64,000 bases of DNA from Fimbriiglobus ruber (GCF_002197845.1 NZ_NIDE01000020.1:171460-235459), one strand, 5' to 3'. Shown: positions 55,123-62,721, numbered from the stretch's first letter. Notes: generated by a model not told the origin, from the letters alone. Numbers and translations: made by a program.

Positions 55123-55592
55123 GTGGCCTGCCTCCGTTTGGATTCCAACACCGCCACCAGACTCGCGGCCGCCGTCCCGTCCGCCAGCGTCTTCGCTGTC
55201 GCTCTGACCAACGTCCAGCCGAGCACGGCCGCCGCGTTGTACTTGGCCATGTCCTCGTCGTACCCGTTCCCGATCGCGTGCCGACTCATCAACAGCCGCC
55301 GCGGGTGCCGGCACTTCTTGCACGGGAGGGGTACCCAAATTCTTCCTTCCCGCTCAAACGCCGTCATTTGCTCGGGCCAGCACAGGTCGAACCGCCATTC
55401 CCGCCCCATCGCCTCTTTCGCGAACCGATGCTCGCGGGTCGGCTCCGGGAACCCCGCCGCCCGCACCGCCGCCAGCAACGGCCCCAGGTCGTCAACTGCC
55501 GGCAGGTTGGTCTTGGCCCCGGCCACGATCGCCGCGGGGTAGTTGGACATGGCCTGGAGTTGTTCCAGGGTCATGCGGACGCGGCGGGTCAA
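55119..55592 (-). CDS. Endonuclease-like protein (VSR/PD-(D/E)XK type)
   Basis: 157 residues from TTG 55592, which overlaps the previous stop (TTGA) and has GGAGG eight bases upstream; ATG 55574 is the alternative but lacks a site. Core: EHRFAKEAMGREWRFDLCWP, then EQMTAFEREGRIWV and GYDEDMAKYNAAAVLGWTLV. The WRFDLxWP...E...G, then ...K.N.A...GW...R order is the very-short-patch-repair-like nuclease fold that phages use for DNA processing. The metal residues are Asp in RFD and Glu in AFE. Confidence 0.6.
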   Translation of the reverse strand: MTRRVRMTLEQLQAMSNYPAAIVAGAKTNLPAVDDLGPLLAAVRAAGFPEPTREHRFAKEAMGREWRFDLCWPEQMTAFEREGRIWVPLPCKKCRHPRRLLMSRHAIGNGYDEDMAKYNAAAVLGWTLVRATAKTLADGTAAASLVAVLESKRRQAT

Positions 55593-55939
55593 GATGTCGC
55601 CTCCGTAGCCCTGATCGCCGCCCGGCAAATCGCCTCCGGGAACCGGTCCCTGAGAACCACCAACACGTCCGGCCACGCGGCTATCATCTGGCCGTCACTG
55701 AAAGTCGCCTGCCCTTGGATGGCTTGCAGGTACGCGTGCCGGCGAGAGAGGATCCACCCGCACGCCACCTGATGGACCTTCCACGCCAACGCGATCTCCG
55801 TCGAGTACGCCGGTACGTCCATCGTCATCCATTCGTCCCGCGCCGGGTCCGGCTGCCAGATCGCCACCCCGTGGGCGTTGATCGCGCCGCCCATGATGCG
55901 GGTGTGGACCGCCGCGTCCAATTCACGAAGACTGCTCAT
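55589..55939 (-). CDS. Phage ABA-sandwich domain protein
   Basis: 116 residues from ATG 55939, ATGA overlap with the gene before. LRELDAAVHTRIMGG, then VPAYSTEIALAWKVHQVACG, and RDRFPEAICRAAIRATEA: the helix, PAYSTD-like strand and A(I/L)C(R/K)AAL(R/K)A ending are characteristic of Phage_ABA_S (DUF2591-like) proteins. Members are small and uncharacterised. Confidence 0.66.
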   Translation of the reverse strand: MSSLRELDAAVHTRIMGGAINAHGVAIWQPDPARDEWMTMDVPAYSTEIALAWKVHQVACGWILSRRHAYLQAIQGQATFSDGQMIAAWPDVLVVLRDRFPEAICRAAIRATEATS

Positions 55940-56190
55940 GCCCATATCCCCCGCTTGACCCCCACCCGCGCCCACGCCGCCTGAACCTTCGCCCAATCGA
56001 CCACGGCCGCCGTCCTCACCGCCGCCCGGCACAACATGTCAACGCCGTGGTCGGAGACATCGGGGTTACCGACCGCTTGCATGATCACGTCCTCTGTGTC
56101 GCGGATGTACTGCTCCGGGTCGTGCGTCAGGGTACCAACGAAGCCGGCTGGCAGGAGGGTTCGGAATCGAGCGGGTTGCGTCTCGTTCAC
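55936..56190 (-). CDS. Small hypothetical protein
   Basis: 84 residues from GTG 56190 with GGAGGGG upstream; start overlaps the previous TGA. LPAGFVGTLTHDPEQYIRDT, then VDMLCRAAVRTAAVVDWAKV form mostly helix. Tightly packed in the overlapping run from 58521 to 49848. No family recognised. Confidence 0.5.
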   Translation of the reverse strand: MNETQPARFRTLLPAGFVGTLTHDPEQYIRDTEDVIMQAVGNPDVSDHGVDMLCRAAVRTAAVVDWAKVQAAWARVGVKRGIWA

Positions 56191-56795
56191 TTCGGCCCCT
56201 CCCCCGTGTACTCCCGCCCGTCCAACACCCGGCCCGAGACCGCGGCGCCCAACCGCGTCATGAGAATCGTCCCTTCGATCGGGTAACTCTCCGGCCGCTC
56301 GCAATCCGTACTCCACCGCCCGTCAATCGTCACCCACGCCATCCGGTCGCCCAGAATCTCCTCTTCCGTCAGGTCGCCGCAGCCGACTTCGGCATACGGT
56401 GCCCATTCGCCCCACGCGGCCATCTCGAAGCCGACCCCCGCCCCCTCGCAATCGTCGCGCAACTTCCGCACCCACGTAGGATGACAGGGCTGTGCGTCGG
56501 GGCCGGTCTCGCCCCGCACAATCACCGCGTCCAGGTTCCGCCCCGCAATCTTCAAAGGCCGGTCCGACGGGCACACACGGCACAACACCACCTCCCAGAG
56601 CGGGCTTTCCTCGTCGGGATCACGAGCTTGACCGCATTCTTCGCATCGCCACCAGCCCAGGTGGTAGGCCGCGAGCGACACTGGACCGCCCGCCCCCAAC
56701 ACCACTTCTACCTCCCGCCGCCCCTCCAGCCGGAGGAACGGTGGGATCAGTGCGTCGGCCTCGGCCTGGCTGCGGACGGTGATGCGGTGGGTCAC
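56187..56795 (-). CDS. DUF5131 (Gp37/68-like) C-terminal fragment
   Basis: 202 residues from GTG 56795 with GGGAGG upstream, overlapping the gene before. CEECGQARDPDEESPLWEVV, then LKIAGRNLDAVIVRGETGPD and CHPTWVRKLRDDCEGAGVGF are the late part of the DUF5131 family (the GGESG...HP.WVR..R..C...G..F pattern). AWGEWAPY and GRVLDGREY close it. Normal members have an N-terminal radical-SAM-like half that is absent here. Either shortened for a new use, or decaying. Confidence 0.62.
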   Translation of the reverse strand: MTHRITVRSQAEADALIPPFLRLEGRREVEVVLGAGGPVSLAAYHLGWWRCEECGQARDPDEESPLWEVVLCRVCPSDRPLKIAGRNLDAVIVRGETGPDAQPCHPTWVRKLRDDCEGAGVGFEMAAWGEWAPYAEVGCGDLTEEEILGDRMAWVTIDGRWSTDCERPESYPIEGTILMTRLGAAVSGRVLDGREYTGEGPK

Positions 56796-57020
56796 GCGAC
56801 AGCCTCCCAGAACAACCACGGCAACGACCCACCCACCACGTGCGGCCCCGCGTCCACCTCTTCCTTCCCTTTGGCCGCCGCCTCCGTGCCCCACAGGGAT
56901 ACCAGGGGCTTCCATTCCGCCCCGCCCATCGTACTTCATGTGTTGGGCGATCGGGCGGAAGTCCTTGCCGCCGATGCGGACCTGCCCGTTGCGGACGGTC
57001 CGGTAAACGCCGTGCTTCAT
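56792..57020 (-). pseudogene. Small gene with a one-base frameshift
   Basis: ATG 57020 opens with MKHGVYRTVRNGQVRIGGKD and HMKYDGR, and another frame gives AEWKPLVSLWGTEAA and GGSLPWLFWEAVA ending TGA 56792, in a GTGA overlap with the next gene. Removal of one G in the GGGCGGGGCGG stretch joins both into one of about 75 residues. I judge it frameshifted or a sequence error. From memory, similar small Gemmataceae proteins carry this SLWGTEAA phrase. Confidence 0.5.
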
Positions 57021-57176
57021 GGTCGCCCCTCCCCCTCATGTTCCCCTTGTGTCACGCCCCAGCCACCGCCCCGCGTCGAGCGGAAGAAGTGCCATAGTGC
57101 CTCAGTCGTCGTTCGATCGGTCCGTGGTGTAGAAGTTGTTCTCGTCGTTCGGGCACTGTTCCCGCATCATGACCAG

Positions 57177-57332
57177 TCATCGCCGGACCGACCGCCCCGA
57201 TGTCCCGTATACCTCAACCTGATGCTGGCACTGGCTGCACGTCACACAGATTCCATCCACGGTCCGGGGCTCACCATTCCACTCTCCTTCGCCTTCCAGG
57301 TCGCACTCCTCGACCTCGCACTTCACTCGCAT
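57177..57332 (-). CDS. Small zinc-ribbon protein with an in-frame TGA
   Basis: 51 residues from ATG 57332, overlapping the previous stop: KCEVEECDLEGEGEWNGEPR and GICVTCSQCQHQVEVYGTSG give CxxC pairs. After TGA 57177 the same frame stays open for 24 codons (LVMMREQCPNDENNFYTTDR and on) to TGA 57102, and this tail looks like a natural end of the protein. The TGA replaces what may have been Cys in RRC-L. Nonsense change, read-through, or a genuine short form are possible. Confidence 0.5.
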   Translation of the reverse strand: MRVKCEVEECDLEGEGEWNGEPRTVDGICVTCSQCQHQVEVYGTSGRSVRR

Positions 57333-57535
57333 GCCTTGACTCCTTCGTTAGCGTTGTCCTCTTTGAGTTTGGCGGACCGTCTCGAAAGGTAGTCCGTCAA
57401 GATCTTCAGCAGGTGAATCCGGTCGTCCTCCGTCACCGGGCCCTGGAATTCCACGCCAGACACGGAGATGGTCGCCAAGTGCAGCCCGTCGGCCTTGGCG
57501 CGGTCCTTCTGGGCTTTCGTGTATGTCACTGCCAT
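57323..57535 (-). CDS. Small hypothetical protein
   Basis: 70 residues from ATG 57535 with GGGAG five bases upstream. VTYTKAQKDRAKADGLHLAT, then DRIHLLKILTDYLSRRSAKL: strand and two helices. No Cys site. Overlaps both neighbours. Function unknown. Confidence 0.52.
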   Translation of the reverse strand: MAVTYTKAQKDRAKADGLHLATISVSGVEFQGPVTEDDRIHLLKILTDYLSRRSAKLKEDNANEGVKACE

Positions 57536-57795
57536 TAGTTGCTCCCGTTGGGTTCTTCGTTCAAACAGGCGGCCATCACAGGTTGCGATTCGCTGTCCGT
57601 GTCACCCCTGACGAACGCCGCTAGCCCCCTCCAGACTTCGTCCACCTTCATCAGCCGTTCGACTTCCCAGATCGCGGCCTGGTGGTCTGGGTCGACTGGA
57701 ATCGGTGGCGGTTCCGCGTGGATCGCGCCGCACCCGATCTGGTGGAACCGAAACCCCACCCTCATGGCTTCCGCGTGCAGTTCTCTCGGACTCAT
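57535..57795 (-). CDS. Small hypothetical protein
   Basis: 86 residues from ATG 57795 with AGGAGG. SPRELHAEAMRVGFRFHQIG then DHQAAIWEVERLMKVDEVWR are helices. Its ribosome site lies inside the end of the 58030 frame, which argues that the longer overlapping frame ends near here. Function unknown. Confidence 0.52.
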   Translation of the reverse strand: MSPRELHAEAMRVGFRFHQIGCGAIHAEPPPIPVDPDHQAAIWEVERLMKVDEVWRGLAAFVRGDTDSESQPVMAACLNEEPNGSN

Positions 57796-58030
57796 CGCTG
57801 TCGGCCTCCTGGTGTTTCCAGGATGGGCTTAATGCCCATCCGCAATAGACTCCCGGGACGATCACACCCCGGGTCTTTAGGGCTTCCACCGTCGCGGCCA
57901 GATACTCGGCCGTCTGCCGGAATCCGCCATCGCACACTTCGTACATCAACCACTTGCCAGATCCGCCGCAGAGTGATCCCCCGCGGCGCATGGCCTCGAC
58001 CACTTCCATCTGCGGCTCGCTCAGTTTCAT
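57602..58030 (-). CDS. Small winged-helix-like protein, C-terminus doubtful
   Basis: ATG 58030, ATGA overlap with the gene before. The first 70 residues are protein-like: LSEPQMEVVEAMRRGGSLCG, WLMYEVCDGGFRQTAEYLAA, VEALKTRGVIVPG, the layout of a small winged helix with a Cys-containing hairpin. After SPSWKHQEADSDE the frame runs 190 bases into the next gene with unnatural Arg/Pro/Gly composition, and a one-base slip would stop it beside the next ATG. The real end may be near 57796-57830. Confidence 0.45.
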   Translation of the reverse strand: MKLSEPQMEVVEAMRRGGSLCGGSGKWLMYEVCDGGFRQTAEYLAATVEALKTRGVIVPGVYCGWALSPSWKHQEADSDESERTARGSHEGGVSVPPDRVRRDPRGTATDSSRPRPPGRDLGSRTADEGGRSLEGASGVRQG

Positions 58031-58521
58031 GTCAGTCGCTCGATCATCTCGAACAGCCCCGGTCCTTTGGTGGACTTGATCTCCGGCAGGGCTGCGGCCA
58101 AGTTCTCGGGCGTGTTCGGGGCGTAGCCCACGGCACACCGGCAATCGAGGCACCGGACGGACAGGTGAACGGTTCCGTCCCTGAACGTCTGCTTTCTCAT
58201 CTCTGTCTGGTCGCCCTCCCGGTTGTTGCACTTGGTGCAGACCAATCCATGACCGGCCGTGACCACCGCAGGCATAGCTACCGGCGCCTCGACCATCACC
58301 AGTCCCTTCGGCCGTTTGCTCCGGTAGGGGCACACCGCCATCGGGCAGACGGTGCCCACGTCGGCCGCCGTTACGTACCCACCGATGAACACTGCGGCCC
58401 GGCAGGTGCCGCACTGCGCCTCAACCACGACGACGGACGGCGGTGTTTTCGGCCGCGGCGGAGGGGTCCGCCGCTTCGGAGGTACGGGCTTGGGCGGGGG
58501 TGTCGTCGGTCGGGTTGACAT
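58027..58521 (-). CDS. Zinc-ribbon protein with Pro-rich leader
   Basis: 164 residues from ATG 58521 with GGAGGAA upstream. A Pro/Lys N-terminal tail (PPPKPVPPKRRTPPPRPKTP) leads to AQCGTCRAAVFIGG, VCPMAVCPYRSKRPKG, LVCTKCNNREGD and VRCLDCRCAVGY: four Cys pairs, two zinc ribbons. First gene after a strong terminator, so it likely starts its own operon that runs to the sigma factor. Confidence 0.6.
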   Translation of the reverse strand: MSTRPTTPPPKPVPPKRRTPPPRPKTPPSVVVVEAQCGTCRAAVFIGGYVTAADVGTVCPMAVCPYRSKRPKGLVMVEAPVAMPAVVTAGHGLVCTKCNNREGDQTEMRKQTFRDGTVHLSVRCLDCRCAVGYAPNTPENLAAALPEIKSTKGPGLFEMIERLT

Positions 58522-58536
58522 TTCGTTCCTCCGCTC

Positions 58537-58565
58537 AAAAAAGGCAAGGCTTTCTTAGCCTTGCC
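58537..58565 (-). terminator. Intrinsic terminator after the DUF669-like gene
   Basis: On the minus strand GGCAAGGCT, AAGAA, AGCCTTGCC and then TTTTTT: a perfect 9-bp stem with a U-run. The clearest Rho-independent terminator in the window. Confidence 0.85.
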
Positions 58566-58609
58566 GCCATCAACATTTACGTCAAAAAAAATACACCGGC
58601 GGGTCCGAC

Positions 58610-59323
58610 TTAGAAGGGGATCGCCCCTTGGAAACCGAAGGACTCGGCGGTTTTCATTTGGTCTTCCGGGGCGCCTTCGGGCATGACCCACGTATCACAG
58701 GCCATGTGGTTGCCTGTCACCATCCAGCTTTCGCACTCACTGGCCGTGCCCGCGTACCACTTCCCGTCCGCGTCGGCCCATTGCCACCGGGAGCCGGGGG
58801 CGGGCTGTTTCGGGGCCGGGGGCGGCCCGGGAGGGGCTACGGGGGGCTTCGGCGGGGCCGATCTGCCGGCTTGCGGAGACGTCGGGGGTGCCACGGGAGG
58901 CGGCACTGGGCCGGTCGGGGATTGGACCGCGGCCTGGATAATCGACTCGGGCCACGCTCGGGTGCCTTCGTTCTTGGCCATGATCGTGAACAGCTTGCCG
59001 ACGAACTGCGTGGTGTCGAACCCCAGCATCGGGTCGGCCACTCCCAAGGACTTGGCCAGCTTGTACAGGGACGAGGCGTTCCCCTTACCTTGGACGCCCG
59101 CGAAGAGGTTCTTCCGGACGAAGGTGCTCAGTTTCTTGCCACGGTACGGCCCGTCCGCCACCGAGAACTCGAAGACGAGTCGCGGTGTCTTTCGTTCGTC
59201 GTCCGCCTTGTGCGCGATTTCCACCACGTCATCCAGGCGGCAGGTGTAGATCCCGGTCGGAAAGTCGTAGTCCGCATCATTCCGCTGAGCACTGCCCGCG
59301 GCTGTCGTCGTGTCGATACGCAT
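58610..59323 (-). CDS. DUF669-like single-strand-DNA-binding or recombination protein
   Basis: 237 residues from ATG 59323 (GGAG six bases upstream; ATG 59329 possible). FPTGIYTCRLDDVVEIAHKA, RLVFEFSVADGPYRGKKLST, then ASSLYKLAKSLGVADPM and FVGKLFTIMAKNEG match the OB-like layout of phage DUF669 proteins, which act in replication and recombination. A Pro-rich linker and C-terminal domain (RWQWADADGKWYAGTASECE) are additional. It follows the primase and helicase genes. Confidence 0.62.
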   Translation of the reverse strand: MRIDTTTAAGSAQRNDADYDFPTGIYTCRLDDVVEIAHKADDERKTPRLVFEFSVADGPYRGKKLSTFVRKNLFAGVQGKGNASSLYKLAKSLGVADPMLGFDTTQFVGKLFTIMAKNEGTRAWPESIIQAAVQSPTGPVPPPVAPPTSPQAGRSAPPKPPVAPPGPPPAPKQPAPGSRWQWADADGKWYAGTASECESWMVTGNHMACDTWVMPEGAPEDQMKTAESFGFQGAIPF

Positions 59324-59363
59324 ATTCATCTCCGTTAACGTGTTACGCAACTCTCGCACAGCA

Positions 59364-59387
59364 ACCTGCCGGCACACGCCGGCAGGT
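59364..59387 (-). terminator. 10-bp hairpin between helicase and DUF669-like genes
   Basis: ACCTGCCGGC, ACAC, GCCGGCAGGT; perfect stem with a four-base loop, no U-run. The inner sequence repeats that of the 17711 hairpin. Confidence 0.55.
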
Positions 59388-59461
59388 GTATCGTTGGATT
59401 CCGATTCCTCCCCCGCTTCTCAACCCCTTAGCATGCGTTGGGACGGGAATTCGGAACAGCA

Positions 59462-61048
59462 TTATTCATTCGGTTCCAGATCCTGTTCCTCACTCTTGCC
59501 CAGGGGTGGAACTCCCGGGGACGAATCGAATGAGACTTTGGACCACCGAAACGGGCTGCCTTTGGTCCCAAGGCCCATCCGCTCGTACTCGCCGCCCTCC
59601 ACCCGGCGGTTCAGTTCATCGATCAAGTCTTTCTTTCGGACCCCTTGTCCGTCCCGGCCCGATTCGGCAAGTGCGGACTGGATTTCATCGAATCGCTTCG
59701 ATTCCGTCCCGACGATAGAGGTGAGCAAGGCCTTCCAGTCGCGGGCGGGCGGAAGAACGATCGGCGGTCCGTCGTCAGGGTCGCCGTGGGACACATACCC
59801 GCTCGGCGTCAGTTCGATCAGCAATTTGGCCGGGGTCTCGCGGTAACGGCCGCCGCCGACCAGAACCCGGTGGCAGTCCTTTGGATCTTCCGTGTTCCGG
59901 CTGAACTCGATCAGGGTTTCGCAGAACGCCGGAAGTCCACCCGACCCGCGGCTGCCCGTGAATTCCTTGCCGCCGCTCTTCCGGTTGTGGTGGACCATCA
60001 GGAGGGCCGCGCCCCCGTTGGTGATGTTCCACACCGGCATAAGGGCGTCCTCGACCTGACCGGCGTCGTTTTCTTCCCGGACAGGCCAGAGCTTGGAAAT
60101 GGTGTCGAACACCACCAAGTCAAAGCGGTATTCATCCACTGACTTGACTACCGACCCGAGGAACGCGGCCCATTCTGCGGGAGATGGTCGCCCCTTGAAT
60201 GGCCGGCACACCATGCCGACGTGATCCCCGATCCCCAGGTCGTCGCGCCGTTCGGCCCACATCTCCTCATGCTCTTCCGACACGTACAGCACACGGCCAG
60301 GAGTAATCGGCCGACCGAGGAACAATTCCGACCGTCCGTCGAACGCCCGGATCAGGTGAGAGAGTAGCGTCGACTTCCCGGCTTTCCAGAGCGCGGAGAG
60401 CATCGTCACGCCGCCGCGGGACAGGTAGCCATCCCAAAGCCATTTATCGTTCTGCGGCCGAAACCGCAGCTCGCTCATCCACCGAAACAAGCGGTCGGGT
60501 TCTGCCGGCTCGCCGGTCGGGGTCAGGATGAGTCCGGACCCGGTGACGTTCCTGCTGTGGGATGGCAGAACGATGGGAACTTCCGGCTGTCGGTGCCCAT
60601 AACCCCGGTCGGCGAGCGCCCGAGCTGCGGCCTTGAAGTCGCCGCGGTGGTTGAGAGCGGTGAAGACCGCGAATCGGTTATAAGGCTGTTCGGCCACGAA
60701 TTCCGGCACGCTGGTCGACCAGCACCAGAATAGTGGCCATCCGTTCTGTCGACTCGTGACCATCCCGATCGATGCCGAAACCCCGCCGTCTTTGCCGGGT
60801 CGCGTGATGAGTCCGCGGTCGTCCCCGGACTGCCGGACCCAAGCCCACCCCTGATCGAACAAGCCGGTTTCGGACCACGACCCGCGGCGGTTGAAGTCCG
60901 TGCCCGGGGAATCGTCGGACGGCGATCCAGTCGGGCCGGACGACGGATTGGATATCGGACGGTCGGGGGCAGCGAACTCATTGATCGCGCATGCCCGTTC
61001 GACCCATCCGGCCCATACCTCGACCGGAATCTGATGGTTCGGGTTCAC
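59462..61048 (-). CDS. RepA-like AAA helicase with primase C-terminal region
   Basis: 528 residues from GTG 61048, which overlaps the stop of the primase-polymerase (GTGA); the frame extends to 61102. Residues 60-150 (RFAVFTALNHRGDFKAAARA, LADRGYG) resemble the region found at the end of phage primases. The RepA-type ATPase follows: Walker A ALWKAGKSTLL at 219-229, VLYVSEEHEEMWAERRDDLG, Walker B DLVVFDTISKLWPV near 305-318, then ALLMVHHNRKSGGKEFTGSR with the sensor and arginine finger. The end is a winged-helix-like tail. It unwinds the replication fork with the primase. Confidence 0.8.
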   Translation of the reverse strand: MNPNHQIPVEVWAGWVERACAINEFAAPDRPISNPSSGPTGSPSDDSPGTDFNRRGSWSETGLFDQGWAWVRQSGDDRGLITRPGKDGGVSASIGMVTSRQNGWPLFWCWSTSVPEFVAEQPYNRFAVFTALNHRGDFKAAARALADRGYGHRQPEVPIVLPSHSRNVTGSGLILTPTGEPAEPDRLFRWMSELRFRPQNDKWLWDGYLSRGGVTMLSALWKAGKSTLLSHLIRAFDGRSELFLGRPITPGRVLYVSEEHEEMWAERRDDLGIGDHVGMVCRPFKGRPSPAEWAAFLGSVVKSVDEYRFDLVVFDTISKLWPVREENDAGQVEDALMPVWNITNGGAALLMVHHNRKSGGKEFTGSRGSGGLPAFCETLIEFSRNTEDPKDCHRVLVGGGRYRETPAKLLIELTPSGYVSHGDPDDGPPIVLPPARDWKALLTSIVGTESKRFDEIQSALAESGRDGQGVRKKDLIDELNRRVEGGEYERMGLGTKGSPFRWSKVSFDSSPGVPPLGKSEEQDLEPNE

Positions 61049-61578
61049 GAAGCCATCCACCCTTCCGTCTCGAAGACGTAAGGCTCGTTCGACTTGTGGC
61101 ACTCCGGGGGACAGCCGGGGGCGAGAACTTGGTGACCGGCACCGCGGATCTCAACCTTGGTATCGCCCTTAGCGTATCGGGACAGCTTGCCGCCACAGAC
61201 TGATGCCGGTAGGCGAACCCAGATGTGCCTACCGCCGGACGGTGTGCGGACCACAGGGCAGATTGGCAGGTAGGCTTTCAGTTCGGGGGCGAGTCCGTTC
61301 AACCACTCGGCGAATGCGGACGCGCCGCCCTTGTTTTCAAAGTCGAGAACCACAAGGTTGCCACTGGCCGGCCCGGGGACGACCCCGATCCCCACATTGT
61401 TCCGGTCCTTGAACCACTCGACCAATTCGTCGTCGGTCGGAAGGCGGTCGGTATATTCTCGCCACCCGGAGTAGAGAGGAGCTTTGCTCCCGTCGGCTTT
61501 CACCGGGATCACGCTCAGACCGGCCGCCACGTACCGGCGGGCAACGGCGAGCATGTTGGGCGATGCGGTTGCAATCAT
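61045..61578 (-). CDS. Bifunctional primase-polymerase (PrimPol)
   Basis: 177 residues from ATG 61578 (AAGGA upstream). PF09250-type archaeo-eukaryotic primase: PVKADGSKAPLYSGWREYTD, then NLVVLDFENKGG with the acidic metal site, RTPSGGRHIWVRLP with the SxxH-like motif, and VEIRGAGHQVLAPG with the third acidic or His site. It starts strands for phage replication. The short form lacks a helicase, which is encoded next door in an overlapping frame. Confidence 0.83.
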   Translation of the reverse strand: MIATASPNMLAVARRYVAAGLSVIPVKADGSKAPLYSGWREYTDRLPTDDELVEWFKDRNNVGIGVVPGPASGNLVVLDFENKGGASAFAEWLNGLAPELKAYLPICPVVRTPSGGRHIWVRLPASVCGGKLSRYAKGDTKVEIRGAGHQVLAPGCPPECHKSNEPYVFETEGWMAS

Positions 61579-61680
61579 GGTGTCCTTCGTCAGGTGCGCG
61601 GCGGTCCCGAAACCCCAGATTAATCTTTGGGGCCGAAATAACCTACGTTCGTAATAAGAGGGCGTGAAAAGACACCGAAC

Positions 61681-61711
61681 ATGCCAAATCGGCTACATGC
61701 CAATATGGCTA
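61681..61711. promoter_or_regulatory. Tandem operator-like repeats at the primase promoter
   Basis: Two 15-base direct repeats, ATGCCAA-ATC-GGCTA... and ATGCCAA-TAT-GGCTA, one base apart. The second contains the palindrome GCCA-ATA-TGGC and covers the -10. Confidence 0.55.
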
Positions 61712-61730
61712 GTTCGGTCCGACAAGTCAA
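61702..61730 (-). promoter_or_regulatory. Sigma-70-type promoter of the replication genes
   Basis: TTGACT, 17 bases, CATATT on the minus strand, overlapping the tandem repeats. It would drive primase-polymerase and helicase. Confidence 0.5.
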
Positions 61731-61753
61731 TATGGATAGGCCAAAATAACAGG

Positions 61754-61975
61754 CTACTTGCCCAGATTCTTCAACAGGCAGCGGATGTGTTTCGCGTGGC
61801 AAAGAGGAATATCGGTGTCCAGCCGTTCCGATCCTTCGAAGCGCAGATAGGTGCGGTATCCGATTCCGAGTAGCGCGGCCATTTCGGCTTGCGTCAGTTG
61901 GAACGACTGCTCGCGGATCGCCTTGAGTTCGGCGCCGCTGAGTGCTTCGGAGTTTCGTTTCGGTTGCCGTGACAT
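61754..61975 (-). CDS. XRE-type repressor upstream of the primase
   Basis: 73 residues from ATG 61975; the frame is open to 62035. LKAIREQSFQLTQAEMAALL and GIGYRTYLRFEGSERLDTDI form the helix-turn-helix, and a helix follows (KHIRCLLKNLGK). Tandem operator-like repeats lie 43 bases past its stop, over the next promoter, so it may regulate replication. No dimer domain beyond the small fold. Confidence 0.68.
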   Translation of the reverse strand: MSRQPKRNSEALSGAELKAIREQSFQLTQAEMAALLGIGYRTYLRFEGSERLDTDIPLCHAKHIRCLLKNLGK

Positions 61976-61986
61976 AGACCACCATT

Positions 61987-62172
61987 TTAAACAACTCCCA
62001 GTGTTTCGTGTAGAACCGCCCGAGATTCGCCGCATTCCCGAATTCCCGCCTCAATCGCGTCCTGCCGCCCTTCCAACCACGCCCCCTCCATCTCCTCGGC
62101 CGCGTCCACCTGGCCGGCGTCGATGAGGGCACGGAGGCTCAAGAGGATGAGGCGGGCGGCGGGAGGGGTCAT
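61987..62172 (-). CDS. Small helical protein
   Basis: 61 residues from ATG 62172, overlapping the previous stop by four bases. LILLSLRALIDAGQVDAAEE and LEGRQDAIEAGIRECGESRA are amphipathic helices. Directly before the repressor gene with 12 bases between. Function unknown. Confidence 0.5.
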   Translation of the reverse strand: MTPPAARLILLSLRALIDAGQVDAAEEMEGAWLEGRQDAIEAGIRECGESRAVLHETLGVV

Positions 62173-62384
62173 TCAGCGATCTCCAAGCTGGCCTCGGGTA
62201 TCCCGTCGTACCCCCGCTCCACACCAAATCGCACCGAGTACACCCGGCGACCGTCCCGCCACTCACCCACCCAGATCGTCCCCATTCGCCCGGGTTCGAA
62301 CCCGCCGGCCCACTGAGTCAGTCGGACCTGTTGCCCGGGGCGGAACTGGTGGGGGCCGGGGAAGACGGCTGGTGACTTAGCCAA
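62169..62384 (-). CDS. SH3/KOW-like small protein
   Basis: 71 residues from TTG 62384, with GAGG about ten bases upstream and overlapping the previous stop; no ATG precedes residue 37. FRPGQQVRLTQWAGGFEPGR and MGTIWVGEWRDGRRVYSVRF resemble a KOW or nitrile-hydratase-like SH3 barrel. Function unknown. Start is uncertain. Confidence 0.5.
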   Translation of the reverse strand: MAKSPAVFPGPHQFRPGQQVRLTQWAGGFEPGRMGTIWVGEWRDGRRVYSVRFGVERGYDGIPEASLEIAE

Positions 62385-62691
62385 GAATCTCGCCCTCGAC
62401 CGGCACGTCCTCCGCCGGGGCGAACGTCCACGTCCCCCGCGCCCACCGCGTGCCCGGCAACTCACCCTCCCGGCTCGCATCCTTCGCGAAGCCCAACCGG
62501 GCCAGTTTGTTCAGGGTCGCCAGCACCAGACGACTTGAGAGCCGCATGTGCCGCGAGATTAAATCGAGGGTCACGGCTCGCATGCCGGGCTTCATGGCCC
62601 CGTTCTGCGTGTAGAGCGTGATCGTGTCGAGGACGCGGATATCGTCCGGGGTGAGCACGATCGAGCTGCGCGGGAGGTTGTTCAGGATCAT
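62377..62691 (-). CDS. Winged-helix DNA-binding protein
   Basis: 104 residues from ATG 62691. LTPDDIRVLDTITLYTQNGA, LDLISRHMRLSSRLVLATLN and KLARLGFAKDAS describe helices H1-H3 and the start of a wing. It stands at the head of a five-gene run to the repressor. Probably an early transcription regulator. No promoter is obvious, as a tRNA-like sequence lies upstream. Confidence 0.58.
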   Translation of the reverse strand: MILNNLPRSSIVLTPDDIRVLDTITLYTQNGAMKPGMRAVTLDLISRHMRLSSRLVLATLNKLARLGFAKDASREGELPGTRWARGTWTFAPAEDVPVEGEILG

Positions 62692-62721
62692 CAGTTAGGC
62701 TCCGTTGGATCGAATGAAAGT

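Noticed and set aside
57177-57179. Selenocysteine at the in-frame TGA
   Set aside because: I see no convincing SECIS hairpin directly after it; a nonsense change is simpler.
57796-58414. Upstream 128 codons of the 57602-58414 frame
   Set aside because: They lie within the 58027-58521 zinc-ribbon gene in another frame; the real start is ATG 58030.
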